Source: Lepiota brunneoincarnata (Eukaryota; Basidiomycota; Agaricomycetes; Agaricales; Agaricaceae). From it: a stretch of 64,000 bases of DNA. The notes under the pieces were generated by a model. That model did no database searches, had not been told where the DNA came from, and saw nothing but the letters and a program-made list of their open reading frames with translations. The stretch spans positions 1,612,001 to 1,676,000 of the forward strand of contig JAEBUN010000005.1 of the NCBI GenBank assembly GCA_023014365.1. Direction: 5' to 3'. Below, one piece after another: positions 1 through 12,156 of this stretch. Position 1 is the stretch's first letter, and each line of letters opens with the position of its first letter. The translations under genes were made by a program, and so were the position numbers.

Positions 1-858
1 TGAAAGTGAGACTTCTGAGTTATTTCCCACAAAAGCGTCGACTAGCCATTCGTGAGTTGCTCCCTGTTGACAACTCCATAGTCGGCAACGGTGTCCCCTG
101 CTATCCAAGCTTCAAAGTCTTTTTGCAGCTTGACAACCCCAGGGAACGACAGCTTGATAAAGCTCACAAAACAACGCCGACAAAAGTACCCGAAAAGTGA
201 CCTGCGCATCTGCAAGTCGGTTGAATGAGAGATCGGCTTAGGAAGTATCCCATGCACTCACAAAGATAGGGTTATCCTGGCCGGGGAGACCCATGTCAGA
301 AAGGGATTTGAAAGCAAGTAAGTGTATCCAACCTCGATGGTCTTTTCAACGAACAGAGCGGGAATATCTCGACTGAATCTCAGCATCACCCTACACATGG
401 CAAGGGTGGTACTCACTGGAGAAGAACACTGTAATCTTGTCTGCAGAATTCAAAGTCTCCGGCTGCAATTTCGTTTGCACAGTCTCCTCGAAGGGGCCTG
501 AAGTCCAACCTACCACGGCACGCGCATTTGTTAAGAAGATCTGGCATACATCTAGCTCGGCCCGTGGGGCTAAGGATATCTCCTGAAGTACTTCATGGTA
601 TGTCTTCGGCTGGCAGACCTAGTCATGATATGTATGTTATGATACTCCCTAAGTGCAATAGAAGTAATGTACCTCAGATATCTCGTTAAGTAGGGACCGG
701 TAGAGATGTAGTGTGAAGGGTGCGGGGAACTCTTTGAAGTCGCCATCCTTGAAGGCGAGAGATAATATAGCCAGCAGGCCTACGTGATGTGGTCTGACGA
801 TGTGCTCGGTCGGCGGAGGATCCTCGTCCATCATCTTTCCGTACATAAAGAACATCAT
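1..858 (-). CDS. APC5: Anaphase-promoting complex subunit 5 (APC5), N-terminal part, cut by the window edge
   Basis: A spliced minus-strand gene whose first ATG (858) follows an in-frame stop. The N-terminus carries the APC5 signature HIVRPHHVGLL, then FPAPFTLHLYRSLLNEI. After short introns come KTYHEVLQEISLAPRAE, a TKLQPETLNSADKITVFFSS block and LFGYFCRRCFVSFIKLSFPG, all in the order known from fungal APC5. APC5 is a TPR scaffold in the platform of the anaphase-promoting complex, a nuclear ubiquitin ligase that triggers anaphase and mitotic exit. The TPR array lies beyond the left edge. It is head to head with NOC3, with only 67 bp between the two start codons. Family call is strong; exon limits inside 220-430 are less certain. 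Confidence 0.8.
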
Positions 859-925
859 CAGTTTGTCTGTGACCGCGACTCAGTGGCTGTGCTGATTTTC
901 TTTCCTCACTTTCATCCCACACAAT
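859..925. promoter_or_regulatory. 67-bp shared promoter of APC5 and NOC3
   Basis: Only 67 bp separate the divergent start codons, so both 5' leaders and core promoters must overlap each other or the coding sequence. No TATA box is visible. The extent follows from the two start choices, both of which are supported by family homology. Confidence 0.5.
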
Positions 926-3900
926 ATGGCAGTCGGACGCAAGCGTCCGGCAAGGGCCACGACAAGAGTAGCATATCCATTCGTCTGTGTACCTATACTG
1001 AATATCTTGTAGGTCCCAGCAAAAAAACCCAAGATTAGGTACGAGACCCCTACCACGCTATCGAGGAAGGCGACACTGGGGGATAGGAACGGAAAAAGGA
1101 GGGAGACTGCTTCTGACAGGAAATACATCCACATACCAGCAGTAGAAGCCTCGGACGATGACGAAGAAGTCGAGTCATCGGATCAGGATCTCGAAATCTT
1201 ACAAGGAGCGTCATTCTTGAAAAACCTTGACCACAGGAGTATCGCAAAGTACGTCCCTACTTGTGCCATAGGTGGAATTCCATGACCTCTTTGCTGCAGG
1301 AGTAAGAAAGAGATAAATCGATTGCACCAGCTCCACAGACCAGTTCGCTTGGGAGGAGGGCCGGATAACCTTCCTTCTTTAAACTCTAGCGACGAAGGGG
1401 ACGAGGACGAAACAATAGCATTGCATTCTGCTGAAGGTGACCGTAAGGTGTCGGAAGGAACCCCGAGCTCCGAGGATGAAGAGGTTTGGGCACATTCTGA
1501 TGCTGAAATGCCTTACGAGCAGATTCCCCGCAGAAGGCGTCCCTCGTGGGGTGATAATGGCGATGGTAGGGGCAGGAAGATCGAAGGCCTCCCCACCAAA
1601 CTGCCGGATGGCACGATTCAAAAAAGCACTAAGGTGCTGATCGTGTCCGACTCCGAACAATCTTCTGACCAAGAGAGTGAGGACGAGTTCGAGCTCCGAG
1701 AGCCGGAGTCACGAATGGAGGATGTTGCAACTGGCGCTCGGTTCGGGCGTGCTGCCGTCGCGGACATTATAGGCAAGCCGTTAAGAAGAGAACGGGTGGA
1801 GGCAGCCAAGGAACAGATCGCAAGTATATGCCAGGAAATTCTGGCTGAGCCCGAGAACAGTGTATGTCAAGTTGAAGATTGATCTACGGCCACATCTTTG
1901 ATTCCTTAACATAGCTCGGTCTCCTAAGGCGATTACACACGTTCTCGTTACGAGAAATTTCAACACCGACCCAACCCGAACCAATTCCTAACGACCCCAT
2001 CATCCGCAAGCTGACATTCTTGTCTCAACTTGCTATCTTCAAAGACATCATTCCAGGGTACCGGATACGCCCACTCACGGACAAGGAGAAAGCCGAGAAG
2101 GTTAGTTCCATGGTTGCTCGGACTCGTGAATGGGAACAAGGTCTCGTCGCTGTGTATCAATCTTATTTGCGCTCTCTTGAGACTGAACTTAAGGGTGAGT
2201 TATGTCCGTGGGTTTGATATACACACACGAGTTAGAACCATTCACAGAGCGCACCGAACTTGCCGAAGTCGCCCTGTCCTGCATGTGTACACTTTTGGCA
2301 GAAGTTACCCACTTCAACTTCAGCGTTAATCTCATTTCATGCATCGTAACTAGGCTAAGTAGAAAGTCCTGGGACAAGGTTCGTGCCCGGTTTCTATGGT
2401 TCTACGAGCTGCTCGACTGAGGCCGATCTGCATGTTCACACAAGTCTTCCGAGCTCTGCATGAACACCATAATTAAGGTCTTTCGGGAAGACTCGACCGG
2501 TGCTCCTTCGCTGGAAATTGTCCGAGTGGTAAACCGTATGATCAAGGAGAGGCAGTTCGCCGTTCATCCCAATGTGCTCTCTTGTTTATCGTACCTCCGA
2601 CTCCGGGCCGAGCTTGGATCGCGTGCGTCAGACACTCATGCCGGGAGGGATGAGCCGAGACCTAAAAATAAACACCATCGGAAGGGTATCAAGTCCGATC
2701 AGCCTCATATCAGCAAGAAAACAAAGAAAGCCCTGAAAGAGAAGAAAGACATCGAGAAAGAGATGCGTGAAGCGGAGGCCGAAGTGGATAAAGAGGAACG
2801 GGCGGCCACGGTGAGTCATCAGCCTCAATTATTCTCGGCTTTGATCGTCGGCCTGTCCCTTGCTTCCTCCTTATTGTTCCCAAATTGCTTTTGGACCGGT
2901 GGCTGATTGTAACTACAACAGCAAACCGAGACGCTCAAGCTTCTGTTCGCCCTGTATTTTCGGATATTGAAAAATCCTCGACCGACTCCACTTCTCTCGG
3001 CAGCGTTGACAGGCATCGCCAAATTCGCACACCTCGTCAATATCGACTTTTTCCGGGACCTCATGAAAGTGCTCAAAGGTCTCATCTCCCTGGATATGGA
3101 TGATTCATCGGAAGTTGAGGAAGCTGTGGAATTAGGCAAGGATTCCAAAAGCACTCGGCATCGCTTACTGTGTATTGTCACGGCATTTGATCTCTTATCC
3201 GGGCAAGGTGAGAACTTGCCACGTTAATCAAATGAGTCTCGCCTACCTGACTCACGCGATCCCCGTTTCCCACCCTTCTCCTTCCATCAACCAACACCCT
3301 GTCAACGGGTATACCATCTGTTTCAACCGCCGTGTTGTTGAACTGCGCTGGCCTTGGCCTTGTTGGGTGGTGATTTCTTGATGGGTTTATTAGGTGAAGC
3401 ACTAAATATTGATCTAGGCGACTTTATCACCCAGCTGTATGGCATAGTACTGCCCCTGACGTTGGTGTATGACATCGAGTCACCCTCACAGGCATCACGG
3501 AATCATCCAACGACGCATACGGGAAGCGCCCATACTCCCTCCAATAGCTCCAATCACACCAATAGGTCCTCATCCTTCCCCTTAAATTTGCCACAGCCAA
3601 TGGCGCCACCACCGCCGACCACCTCCGATCTCCTCTTTCGGGCTCTCTACACAATTTTTACACCACGGACCAGTGGAGGGACAGCGTTACCTCCCTGGCG
3701 CTCCGCAGCCTTTGCCAAACGGCTGTTAACAGCCGCCCTGCACTGGCCCCCGTCATCAGCGCTGCGCGCTCTGGAGTTGGTACACAGCTTGATTGCTAAG
3801 GACCCCAAACTCGAGGCGCTCCTATCCACGGAAGACCGTGTGTTTGATGGCATCTACCGCCCTGACGTTGATGATCCCCAGCTATGTCATCCATATGGTA

Positions 3901-3992
3901 CGGCATTTTGGGAACTCCAGACTTTGGCAACAAGCCATTTGGACCCTGATGTGCGCGGTGCGGCGGAAAAACTACTGAACTATAACCAGTAA
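926..3992 (+). CDS. NOC3: Nucleolar complex protein 3 (60S pre-ribosome and replication factor)
   Basis: A multi-exon gene. It starts MAVGRKRPARATTR, then a 45-bp intron (968-1012) leads into a Lys-rich segment and a very acidic one (EASDDDEEVESSD and SDSEQSSDQESEDE). The NOC3 core follows: DPIIRKLTFLSQLAIFKDI and IPGYRIRPLTDKEKAEK. The C-terminal half has the Noc/CBF family domain (TLKLLFALYFRILKN, KFAHLVNIDFFRDLMKVLKG) and ends at LLNYNQ. Noc3 pairs with Noc2 in late nucleolar and nucleoplasmic 60S pre-ribosome export, and in yeast also helps load replication proteins. Introns use GTGAGT, GTACGT and similar donors and are about 50 bp long. Homology is clear; a few internal splice sites were set by eye. 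Confidence 0.88.
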
Positions 3993-5278
3993 AACAATGT
4001 GTTGCTAGCTGAATTTAATGGACTCTCCTGGGTTTTGGCCTCCCTGTTTCCTTGGCCACTTGTCACGGTTGTGGAAGGGTGTCACCCTCTCTTTTTTGAT
4101 TTTATTCGGGTAACGGGTACCTAAGGCCCAAGGGACAGACATGTCGAGTTATTCGCATATGATATCTATTGCGGTATGTGTGTCGGGTATAAATAGACAG
4201 ATCATTAATCGGCTGAATACAATAGCAGATCTTGTGGTCGTGTGTGCAAGTAAAAAAAATTTCAGTCATCGGTATTTATAATCCACTGAAGCAGCCCAAG
4301 TAATTAGAAACTGATATCCGATCAAAAATAAGAAAGAAAAGAAAACAGCAAAGTTCAAATTTCCCGCGAATAAAATACACATGTAAACAATTTCGACCGT
4401 ATGTAAAGGCCCGAAGTCTGGGCACCCAACAGGAATGGGATGGAGAAGGAGACAAAGAATTTACAACTCTGGGATATAATAACCAGTTATCGAAACAGAT
4501 GATTTAAGATAGATAAAAACTAAGGCTACTAGAGATACTTTGTCATGGTTTGAACTATTGATGGAAGAGGGGGGATGAGATGAGGGGAAATAATATTAGA
4601 CTTGAGTGAGCCACGAAGACAGATAAAGTTATGTCGAATAAATAGGGGAATAAGCCTTGAATGACTGGGGTCAACGAAGTCGCAGAAACCAGGGGGGGAG
4701 AAGGGACATTGAAACCAAAGACAAGCGGAGAGAGACACAAAAGGTAAGTGGGAGGGGAGATCGCGGGAGAGTGCGGGATGAATATGCGAGTCGGCACCTA
4801 TATAAGAAAGAAAAGAAAAAAAGAGAAAACAAATACGGTAGGTATGGCTGAAATGGCGTGACAATTCGCGTTCAGACCCAGTCACCGCGAGTCACAATCA
4901 AACCATCACTCCACAGAAAGAAAACGAACTAAACGAGAAGCCGAAAATGTGCAAACTAAAGAGAAACCCAGGGTTCCCTAGTCATCGTCAACGCCGTAAA
5001 ATTCCTTGTCACGTCCAAGGGTATCAGAAAGGAATAAACAAAGAAATGAATGGGCCGTTTGAATGACTGGGGTGAAGGGTGAGTTGAGCTAGGCTCGCGT
5101 ATCACGAGGCTCGCAGTGTCAAAATTGGTAGTGTGGTAATAGGGGCGCCACCCAAGGTAACCGCCCATCAAGTTTCAACTTCACAAGGGCCTGGTCTTTC
5201 CCTTCCCTCCCAAGAAGTTTTTGTGTTTCGAGCTGATGAGTCATCGCGATGAGTCCATGAATGGGATTTGTTGGGCAT
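3993..5278. other. Gene-free 1.3-kb interval between convergent genes
   Basis: This lies between the NOC3 stop and the stop of the TEA-domain gene, so it holds both 3' UTRs and terminators. The first 300 bp are AT-rich. From about 4650 to 4930 the plus strand is strongly purine-rich (G/A runs), so the minus strand is pyrimidine-rich. The only longer frame (118 aa, minus) has no family pattern and is low in complexity. I see no gene here. Confidence 0.5.
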
Positions 5279-7097
5279 TCAGGATGGCAAGGACGTGGCC
5301 ATGGCGTATCTGACGGGTGTGAGAGCATGTGCAAGTGTCTGGCTCGGTTGTCTCACATGGTGCGGCAACGGGTATGCGGCCAAACCGCTCGCACCCGCAC
5401 CACTCGCACCACTGCCATTCATTGCCATAGGGGTGGGGGAGTGCTGTGGCATGGATCCCGACTGATGATGTGTTTGATGATGATACATCGGATTGACGAC
5501 AGCGTTGAACCCATTCGGTGAGGCGGGCAATGCTGTTGAATTGCCCATCGATGTGGAGTAACTTCGGCTTCCACCCACGGTGCTCGATGACGAAGGGGAA
5601 ACTGAGAAGGACCGTGCCGATGGTGAAACTATCATGCCACCAGTAGCCCCCGAACCAAGTCCACTGCGCGCGGCGGGGTACTTGAGGAAGCCTGTGAATT
5701 GGGCCGAAGGCATTGGGTTCCCATTTGCTCTGTCCAATTCATAGATCACGAAGAGCAGCGACACGTCGTCAATAATAAATTCCTGTGTGATACTCGTGGG
5801 AGGATCTGTAGATATGAGTGAATATTTTTTTTTTCACAGGGAAAAAAATGCGCACTGGGATCGAGCCACCGACAACGATTGAGGCAGGACTCGGGTAGGA
5901 CTGCATTAACTGTGCCAACAGTAATTTCGGATACTTCTAGTGGGCCTACGTCCTCGGAGATGGTCATATTGCCAGTAATCACCTTCGTAATGCACTTCCC
6001 AGACGACGTCCAGATTTGCGAGAGGCAGATGCTGGCAATAAAACCGTGAAGTGCAGGAGGACAGTTGATGTCATCCATAGTGGAGATGCTAAGACGAATC
6101 CTGAGCTGCAGTGGTTCATATGGCATATTAGCAGGGATGAGTGCATCCGTTCGGATTATAAATGGAGACATTCCGTCCGCTGTCAGGCGGAGAGCGCGTA
6201 TTCGGTTCGAACACTGCTGAGATTTGGGGTATCCGGATGGCGAGCCGCTGCCGTCCATAGAAATAGTGCGTGTAGGTGACAGGTGTCCGTATCCGTCATA
6301 GGGCCCTGAGAAGGACGAATAGTCGTGCGGTGAATTTGCAAAGGAGGTGACATATGGGGATGCGGAGGACGCCAAACCGTGAGCGGGTGTGGATGCGAAC
6401 TGGGCACCGGAGCCCATGTCTAGCTGGCGGTTTGAATTGGTATCGGGCGAAGGAAGAAACTGGTTCTGAAAATCCGGAGGAGAGAAATCCGGCGAGGCAG
6501 AGTTGGAGGAATATCCATCTGTGTCCTCGAACTCGATGGGTATGAGACCATTTGCCCATTGATCCTCGAGCTTGACGGTCGAGCCAGTAGACGGGCTGGC
6601 TTCCATGAGCTCCTCGCCACCAGCAACGAGCTGATACTCTACCAAAATAGAAGAAATATCAACATTGGGCTGTCAAGGGCGGTGATGACTGATTCTTACC
6701 TGGCTCTCCCTTCCACATATTGCGCAATACCTGTATGTGACTTGCGACTTGTTTCTTGGAACGAGTGATGTTGTGTTTCTGAAGATAGTCGACAAGGAAC
6801 TGGTTGCGCCAGCGACTCCTGCCGCGAGACTGGGGGTACGTAGCATAGGGGGAATTCCAATATTCACGAAGACCTGTGAAAATATAAGACGGGGGAGGGA
6901 GTGGGGAGGAGGAATGAGGGGGGAGTAGGCCTGGGGAAGAAGACAAACAGACCTTGAACGAATATTTTCTCTATTGACTCTGGCCACACTTCGGCGCCAC
7001 TGCCATCCTTGAGGAGCTTTCTGTGCTTACGCTGTGGAGTGAGAGACTTGGTGGAGGTAGAGTCGGAAGGCGGGGGAAGGGCCGGGGCGAGAGGCAT
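5279..7097 (-). CDS. TEA/ATTS-domain transcription factor (TEC1/AbaA/TEAD family)
   Basis: Four exons: 7097-6953, 6873-6700, 6638-5856 and 5805-5279. They join in frame to 542 aa. Residues about 40-107 form the TEA DNA-binding domain: PESIEKIFVQGLREYW, then YPQSRGRSRWRNQFLVDYLQ, then the recognition helix TRSKKQVASHIQVLRNMW. A Ser/Pro-rich linker follows. Residues about 220-390 form a beta-rich region (SNRIRALRLTADGMSPFI, QEFIIDDVSLLFVIYELDRA) that matches the position of the C-terminal effector domain of TEA proteins. The tail is Ser/Gly/His-rich. Fungal relatives control development, filamentation or conidiation; the target here is unknown. It is divergent from Vps23 across 782 bp. Confidence 0.88.
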
Positions 7098-7879
7098 GGG
7101 GGGCAGACGGTAGGCGTAAAAGACGAGTGAGTGGAGATTTGAGAGTTATATAGATGAGCACCCTTGCAAGCCGGAACTATTTGGATGGTGGATTTGGAAT
7201 CTGGCCAGGATGGGCAAGGCCATCTAGGCGAAGGCCAAGATCCGAGATGGGGGCGACCAATCGGGAAGGTGGGAACCACAGCTTTGGAGACAGGCCAGTA
7301 GCGCCATTAAGCGCGGTTTGCCTAGATCCCCATCGGGCGCTGCAGATGGAGATGTGACACTGCTCGTTTCAGCATCCAAACTGTCCACACAGATAACGTG
7401 TCCGTGCTGGGGCCACGCTAGTGCACGGACCCATGGATGAGTCGCGGGCAGCGCATAGCCGGTCGAGGCCGGAAGAGGGCTGGGAGTCTGGAGAGGACCA
7501 AGTGCGCAAGACCAAGACTGTGTCATGTCGTAAGAGGGGTAAGCCTTTGAAATTGCCAAATGTGGAACGGGGGACACCGAAGACCGATGGAGGACCGACG
7601 CCGGGAGAGACGGCGCTTGCCCTTGTTGCAGGCCAGCTCCAGCGTTCACCGCCGGTTCACAACCCGTCACGGTTGCCAGCCGGCGAGAATCACACGGCCT
7701 CCGCGCAGATCTGCTATCCCGATCTCTGCCCTGTGTTTGGCAACTCCGACCCAGTCCATTGGTGCCGCCCAAATGGGGTCTATGTGGGAACATGCCCTGG
7801 TCCACCCTTCCCACCCGGGCAGAGCGACGACACAGACGTGACAATTGTTTGTGACGATCTTTCTTGGATTATCGCAAAT
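7098..7879. promoter_or_regulatory. 782-bp divergent promoter, TEA factor / Vps23
   Basis: Intergenic space between two divergent start codons. It contains open frames on both strands (up to 206 aa on the minus strand), but these have no recognisable domain and no match to the splice pattern of the neighbours, so I read it as promoter plus 5' leaders. A long 5' leader is common for fungal developmental regulators. Confidence 0.4.
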
Positions 7880-9810
7880 ATGACACCCTCCCTCACCCAG
7901 CAGTGGTTGCGCGACAAGGCTGCATCCTACAGCGCTGCAGACCGTGTCTACACAGATATTGACCTCGTTCTTCAGCGCTTCCCATCTCTTCGCCCAAAGC
8001 TCGACGTATACAGTACTTTTTTTTTCTTTTTCTTTTTCTTCTTTAGATCTTGTAGCTCACTATGACCCCCCCCATGCAGTATTTGATGACGGTCGTTCGC
8101 ATCTACTTCTCTGCGTCCATGGCCTTTTACCCATTAATTACCGTGGTGTGCACTACAACATCCCCATCGCTGTCTGGGTGACGCGTGAATATCCCCGCCA
8201 TCCCCCTCTCATCTACGTCGTCCCCTCTGGAGACCTTCTCGTCAAGGCGGGGCGTAATGTGGACGTCAGTGGGCGGTGCAACCTGGAATATATGCAGCAC
8301 TGGGAACGCAAGAGTGAGGTTCGTCGGTCCGGTGCCTCTGCTGTGCACACACCCCCGTCCTGACGTCATGGCAGGGATGTCATCTTTCCGCCTTGCTTGA
8401 CGCTATGCAGGATCAGTTCTCGCGAGAACCCCCTCTCTATGCAAAACCAAAGACTCCCTACAAACCACAGCCACCATTACCTTCCACAACCCCCCCAGTG
8501 CCGACACTATCACCTTCCACCACTAGTGCCGCACCCCCTACACTCCCCCCTAAACCTCTTCAGTCTGTGCCTGTACATACGCCTACCTCTTCGATATCGC
8601 ACCCGCCACCATCAAATTCCTCTCGAAATGTAAGAACTAATCTAGCTGTTCTGTTCTTTGTTCCTCCCATTCAATTTCGATAGGTCACACCCACCGTCTC
8701 CCCTCCTCCTCCTCCTCCTCCTCCTCCCCCCTTGCCTCCTCATCCATTCCATTCAGCAACTCTCCCCAGCACGCCGAATGGGCCAACATACCCACCCGCT
8801 AAGCCACATTCTCCAAGCCCACCCGTCCCCAAGCCTCCCTCAGTCATACTCGCTGCGCCGTTGCCAGTACATGCACCCCCACCCAGCATCTTGTCTTCGG
8901 CATCGGCCATCCAAAGCCCGCCACCTCCGCCACCTCCACCCCCACCACTTCCACCGTTACCGACCGCACAGCCCCACAATCAACCCCAAAGTCCACCTCG
9001 GCCACTAGTACCCTCCGTCCCTCTTCCAAACCTTCTTGATGAGGACACCCCCAATTTCCTGCAATCATCTCATGATTCTTCCCCCGCCCCTCCACGACCA
9101 CCCAATCCAGAAACACTCAGGCTGCATGCCCAAGTCCACGCTAAACTGACGTCAGAGCTCAGCTCACTAGGTCACGCTATGGCGCTTGACTCCGAAAGGC
9201 TCCGTGCGCATCAAACGGACTCGCTAGCTGGGGAACCGGCTATACGTGACGAAATGGCCCGACTCGAAGCGGTACGGGATGTGTGTCGTAATGTGGCCGA
9301 CAGGACACGACGCAGTGTCGAACAAGCAGAGTCTAATGTGACCGAATTGCGGCGTAAGGGTGAGCCAGAAGTCGATGAGTTGGTCTGCGCTACGAGTATC
9401 GTTCATGACCAGTTATGTCTCTGCTTTCTCCACTTATCCACTCCTATGCTGACCCTGCCGGCTTTGACAGGCTCATCAATCTCGTCGCAGAAGATAATGC
9501 GATTGAGGATACGGTATACCATCTTCATCGGGCTTTAAACGCGGGTCGTGTTGATCTTGAAAGGTTCCTAAGGGTAAGTATTTGGTCTTTACCCATTCTC
9601 CGCGCGAAGGTACCGACTACCACATGCGGTGTCTAAGCTTTCCCGCGCGATTGTTTCTCATTAGCAAAAGTCGAACAGAAATAGCTAACCCATCATTCTC
9701 CCTCTGTCATCCAGTCTACCCGGGCATTGGCTGAGGAGCAATTCACGAAGCGGGCACTCATTGAAAAGATCCAAGACGGTCTTGGGATTGGAGCCTCGAA
9801 TCCTTGGTAG
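7880..9810 (+). CDS. VPS23: ESCRT-I subunit Vps23/TSG101
   Basis: Six exons: 7880-8012, 8080-8318, 8375-8629, 8684-9411, 9471-9573 and 9715-9810. They sum to 517 aa in frame. Residues 1-145 are the UEV domain (RVYTDIDLVLQRFPSL, LLLCVHGLLPINYRG, YNIPIAVWVTREYP, GRCNLEYMQHWERKSE, GCHLSALLDAMQDQF), a ubiquitin-binding E2 fold without the catalytic Cys. A Pro-rich linker carries a CCT repeat. A coiled coil follows, and the C-terminal steadiness box reads AEDNAIEDTVYHLHRAL with ALAEEQFTKRALIEKI. It sorts ubiquitinated membrane proteins at endosomes. The first acceptor is at 8079; an earlier AG at 8046 would give a 34-bp intron and insert foreign residues. The last intron (141 bp) is unusually long for this window. 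Confidence 0.93.
8699..8730 (+). repeat. (CCT)n microsatellite coding for polyproline in VPS23
   Basis: An uninterrupted CCT run just after the fourth exon starts. It encodes consecutive prolines in the linker between the UEV and coiled-coil domains. Length variation would change only linker length. Confidence 0.8.
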
Positions 9811-12156
9811 GATATATATGTTGTTCAGCGGACTACAAAGGCTCTGCCAGATAAATGGCTATCTATCACCACAAACGATGATCTACGGAGATCTGGGGCA
9901 ACCTCATATGAGGCAAGTATGGAACGATGGAAAGGGAACCCCAATTTCACTAAGAGCGCCCCTGAAATTTCGCAATAACGATAATATCCGATATAGGTAA
10001 GAGGTTCCAACGGCAAGGATCCTTGCCCTGAGGTGAAAGGACAATGTAGGAACAATGTCCCTGCTCTACATGAAGGACCTACATATTCTTGTAGAAAAGG
10101 AAAGGAAGGCTTCATTGTTAGCACCGTTTCGGTCGAGGACGTTTGTGTACGTGATTTAAATGAGGATAATAACATATTAGCAAGGAATCTTACCCCACGT
10201 ATCGGCTCGGTTCTAAGAACTGACATCTGAATTATCGTTGAGCGCATCCCACACACCCCCTGAAAGATGGATTTCCTCGATGAATATTTTGCCTTTTTGG
10301 GCCTGCTTCATCGTGGGGATCGATTGCCGTGGTGTGACGGAACCGCTTGACATGGAACAATAGACTTGGGGTGGTCTTAGTGGGTGCCACAACAACTCTT
10401 TCGTGGGATTAATGCCTTGGCCCCCCTTGGGCTCGCGGTGTCCCTTACTCGGTCTATCGGCCTCGGTGTTGGTGGTGTCTGGTTGCCAAGAAGTGTTGTG
10501 GCTCTGTGGTGGAGGTCCACAAATCACAATAGCGTTGGAGTGACTATTATGGCGAGATCAGTTACACTGGGGGACAATCTGATCGGATACCTTCGTTTAC
10601 CACTGTGGTGGGATAGGCGGCGAGGTCAGCTGCGTGGATGGTCAAGTCCCTGCAACCGGGCCAGCCATTGTTACTGGACGGGGTTAATGGCAATTGGACC
10701 ATGATCCTTGTCGCTGCTGCTGTCTAAACCCCGTACATGAGCGCGACGCTGAAGTTCCGACAGCTCTCAAAGCCCACGCCGGAACTTGAGTCGACTCTAA
10801 GCGCCTTTTGTTGTTTGCAACTACGTCAGACAGACAATTACAAGTGGTGCTGTATTGGCTGCGCAATAAGCTATGCTGCTTGCGAACATCATCGTCATCA
10901 CCGCGCATCGGAACCAAGGTAAACCGCGCGGCGTACGTTGGAACCATCAACAAGTTGCGTAGAACATACGTCAGATCTATGATAGATAGCATGGTCTGGA
11001 CCGTCGTACTCGATGCGGCTGATGGTCAAGTCGACAGATCACCCAATCCAGGGTTTCAGAACCCCAGACCGCCCATTCGCAACCTTTGCTGAACTTTGAG
11101 TAAAAGTTTTGCAGTACCAAGCAATGTAAGAGAAACGCCACCAGCTCAAGTTTTGGCTGGCCTTTGAGCGTTTCCAAGAACAAGAACTGTCAAATGTCCT
11201 CATAATTGGAAACTGCCAAGGCACAAACAGTTGCATGTTGGGATCTTGCGGGAAAGCCCTTCCCGCGAGCCGCGAGCTCACCCACCCATAGCCTCGAAAA
11301 GTGCCACCGCTCGCACCCACATCGCTTGTCAAGTCACCTGCTTCTGTGTGTGTCGTCGGAATAGCAGCTCCGAAAACCCGTGTTGTCCACGGCAACGGAC
11401 GGCTTCGGAGTTGATTGTTTTGTTTTGTTTTTTTTTGCTCCGGCGAGACCGAATGTTGCTATCCAGGACTCACTAAGTCGGTGGGCGCATCTTCCTCGAC
11501 CTACTCCATGTGACACCCCACTACGGTTTATAGTGGGACCGACTGTGGATCAGCAAATTCGGCACAAGCCTCTCACAATAGAAAGAAACAACAACGCCAT
11601 ATCGTGTCTCGGCAACCAGTAGCGGCTCTGCCTGTCTAGATTTCCACTCGTTTGCAGGGGCTTGGTCCTGGTTACTACTTGGTCACTCATTGGCGCCAGT
11701 TTCCCTGAGTGAGCTATAAACATCCAACTCTCATCAAGTGGCTCCATCCGGCTCATGACCTGATTTGCGGCCACCGACATACCAAATCAGCGGACGCGTC
11801 TTAATGGGATTCGAGAAATCAGGGGGGTACCTCGTGACTCACTCGCTTCGCAGCAGCACATGGTCCGAGAGATTAAAGGCGTAGTTCATATCAGGCCGCG
11901 AGCCTAAATGTGTCTATACATAATGCAGTAGATAAAAACCGTTAGTAAATCAAACAAGGAAGTGCCATACATGGCCCGGGGGTCTTCAAGGTAAACACCC
12001 CCAAAATTTGCGTAGGCAATGAGAGAAATAGGGTACGTTTCCATCGTCCTCTACACATCCACCCGAAGCCTAGGGTCCTTCCAAAAAGCGAGAGGCCTAA
12101 ACGGTGATGGTGGCTGGCCAAGCGATTCGAAAATGTGACTCTTCGCCGGTTTTCGA
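9811..12156. other. 2.3-kb gene-poor interval
   Basis: Between the Vps23 stop and the Src1/Heh stop. Open frames of 60-140 codons occur on both strands, but none shows a known domain, a start context backed by homology, or a consistent splice chain. A 16-bp perfect palindrome, GGCAAGGATCCTTGCC, lies at 10012-10027. I see no terminal repeats, target-site duplications, transposase or reverse-transcriptase motifs. The last 200 bp are probably the 3' UTR of Src1. It could be decayed repeat or lineage-specific sequence. Confidence 0.45.

Noticed and set aside
4529..4885. Minus-strand 118-codon frame in the gap after NOC3
   Set aside because: Low-complexity, pyrimidine-rich sequence with no family pattern and no splice context; more likely UTR.
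8013..8046. 34-bp intron in VPS23 ending at the first AG
   Set aside because: Too short, has no branch point, and would insert residues not found in UEV domains; the next AG (8079) gives DVYIFDDGRS, as in the family.
10384..10704. Plus-strand 106-codon frame in the gene-poor island
   Set aside because: No domain, no supported start, and codon pattern unlike the neighbours.
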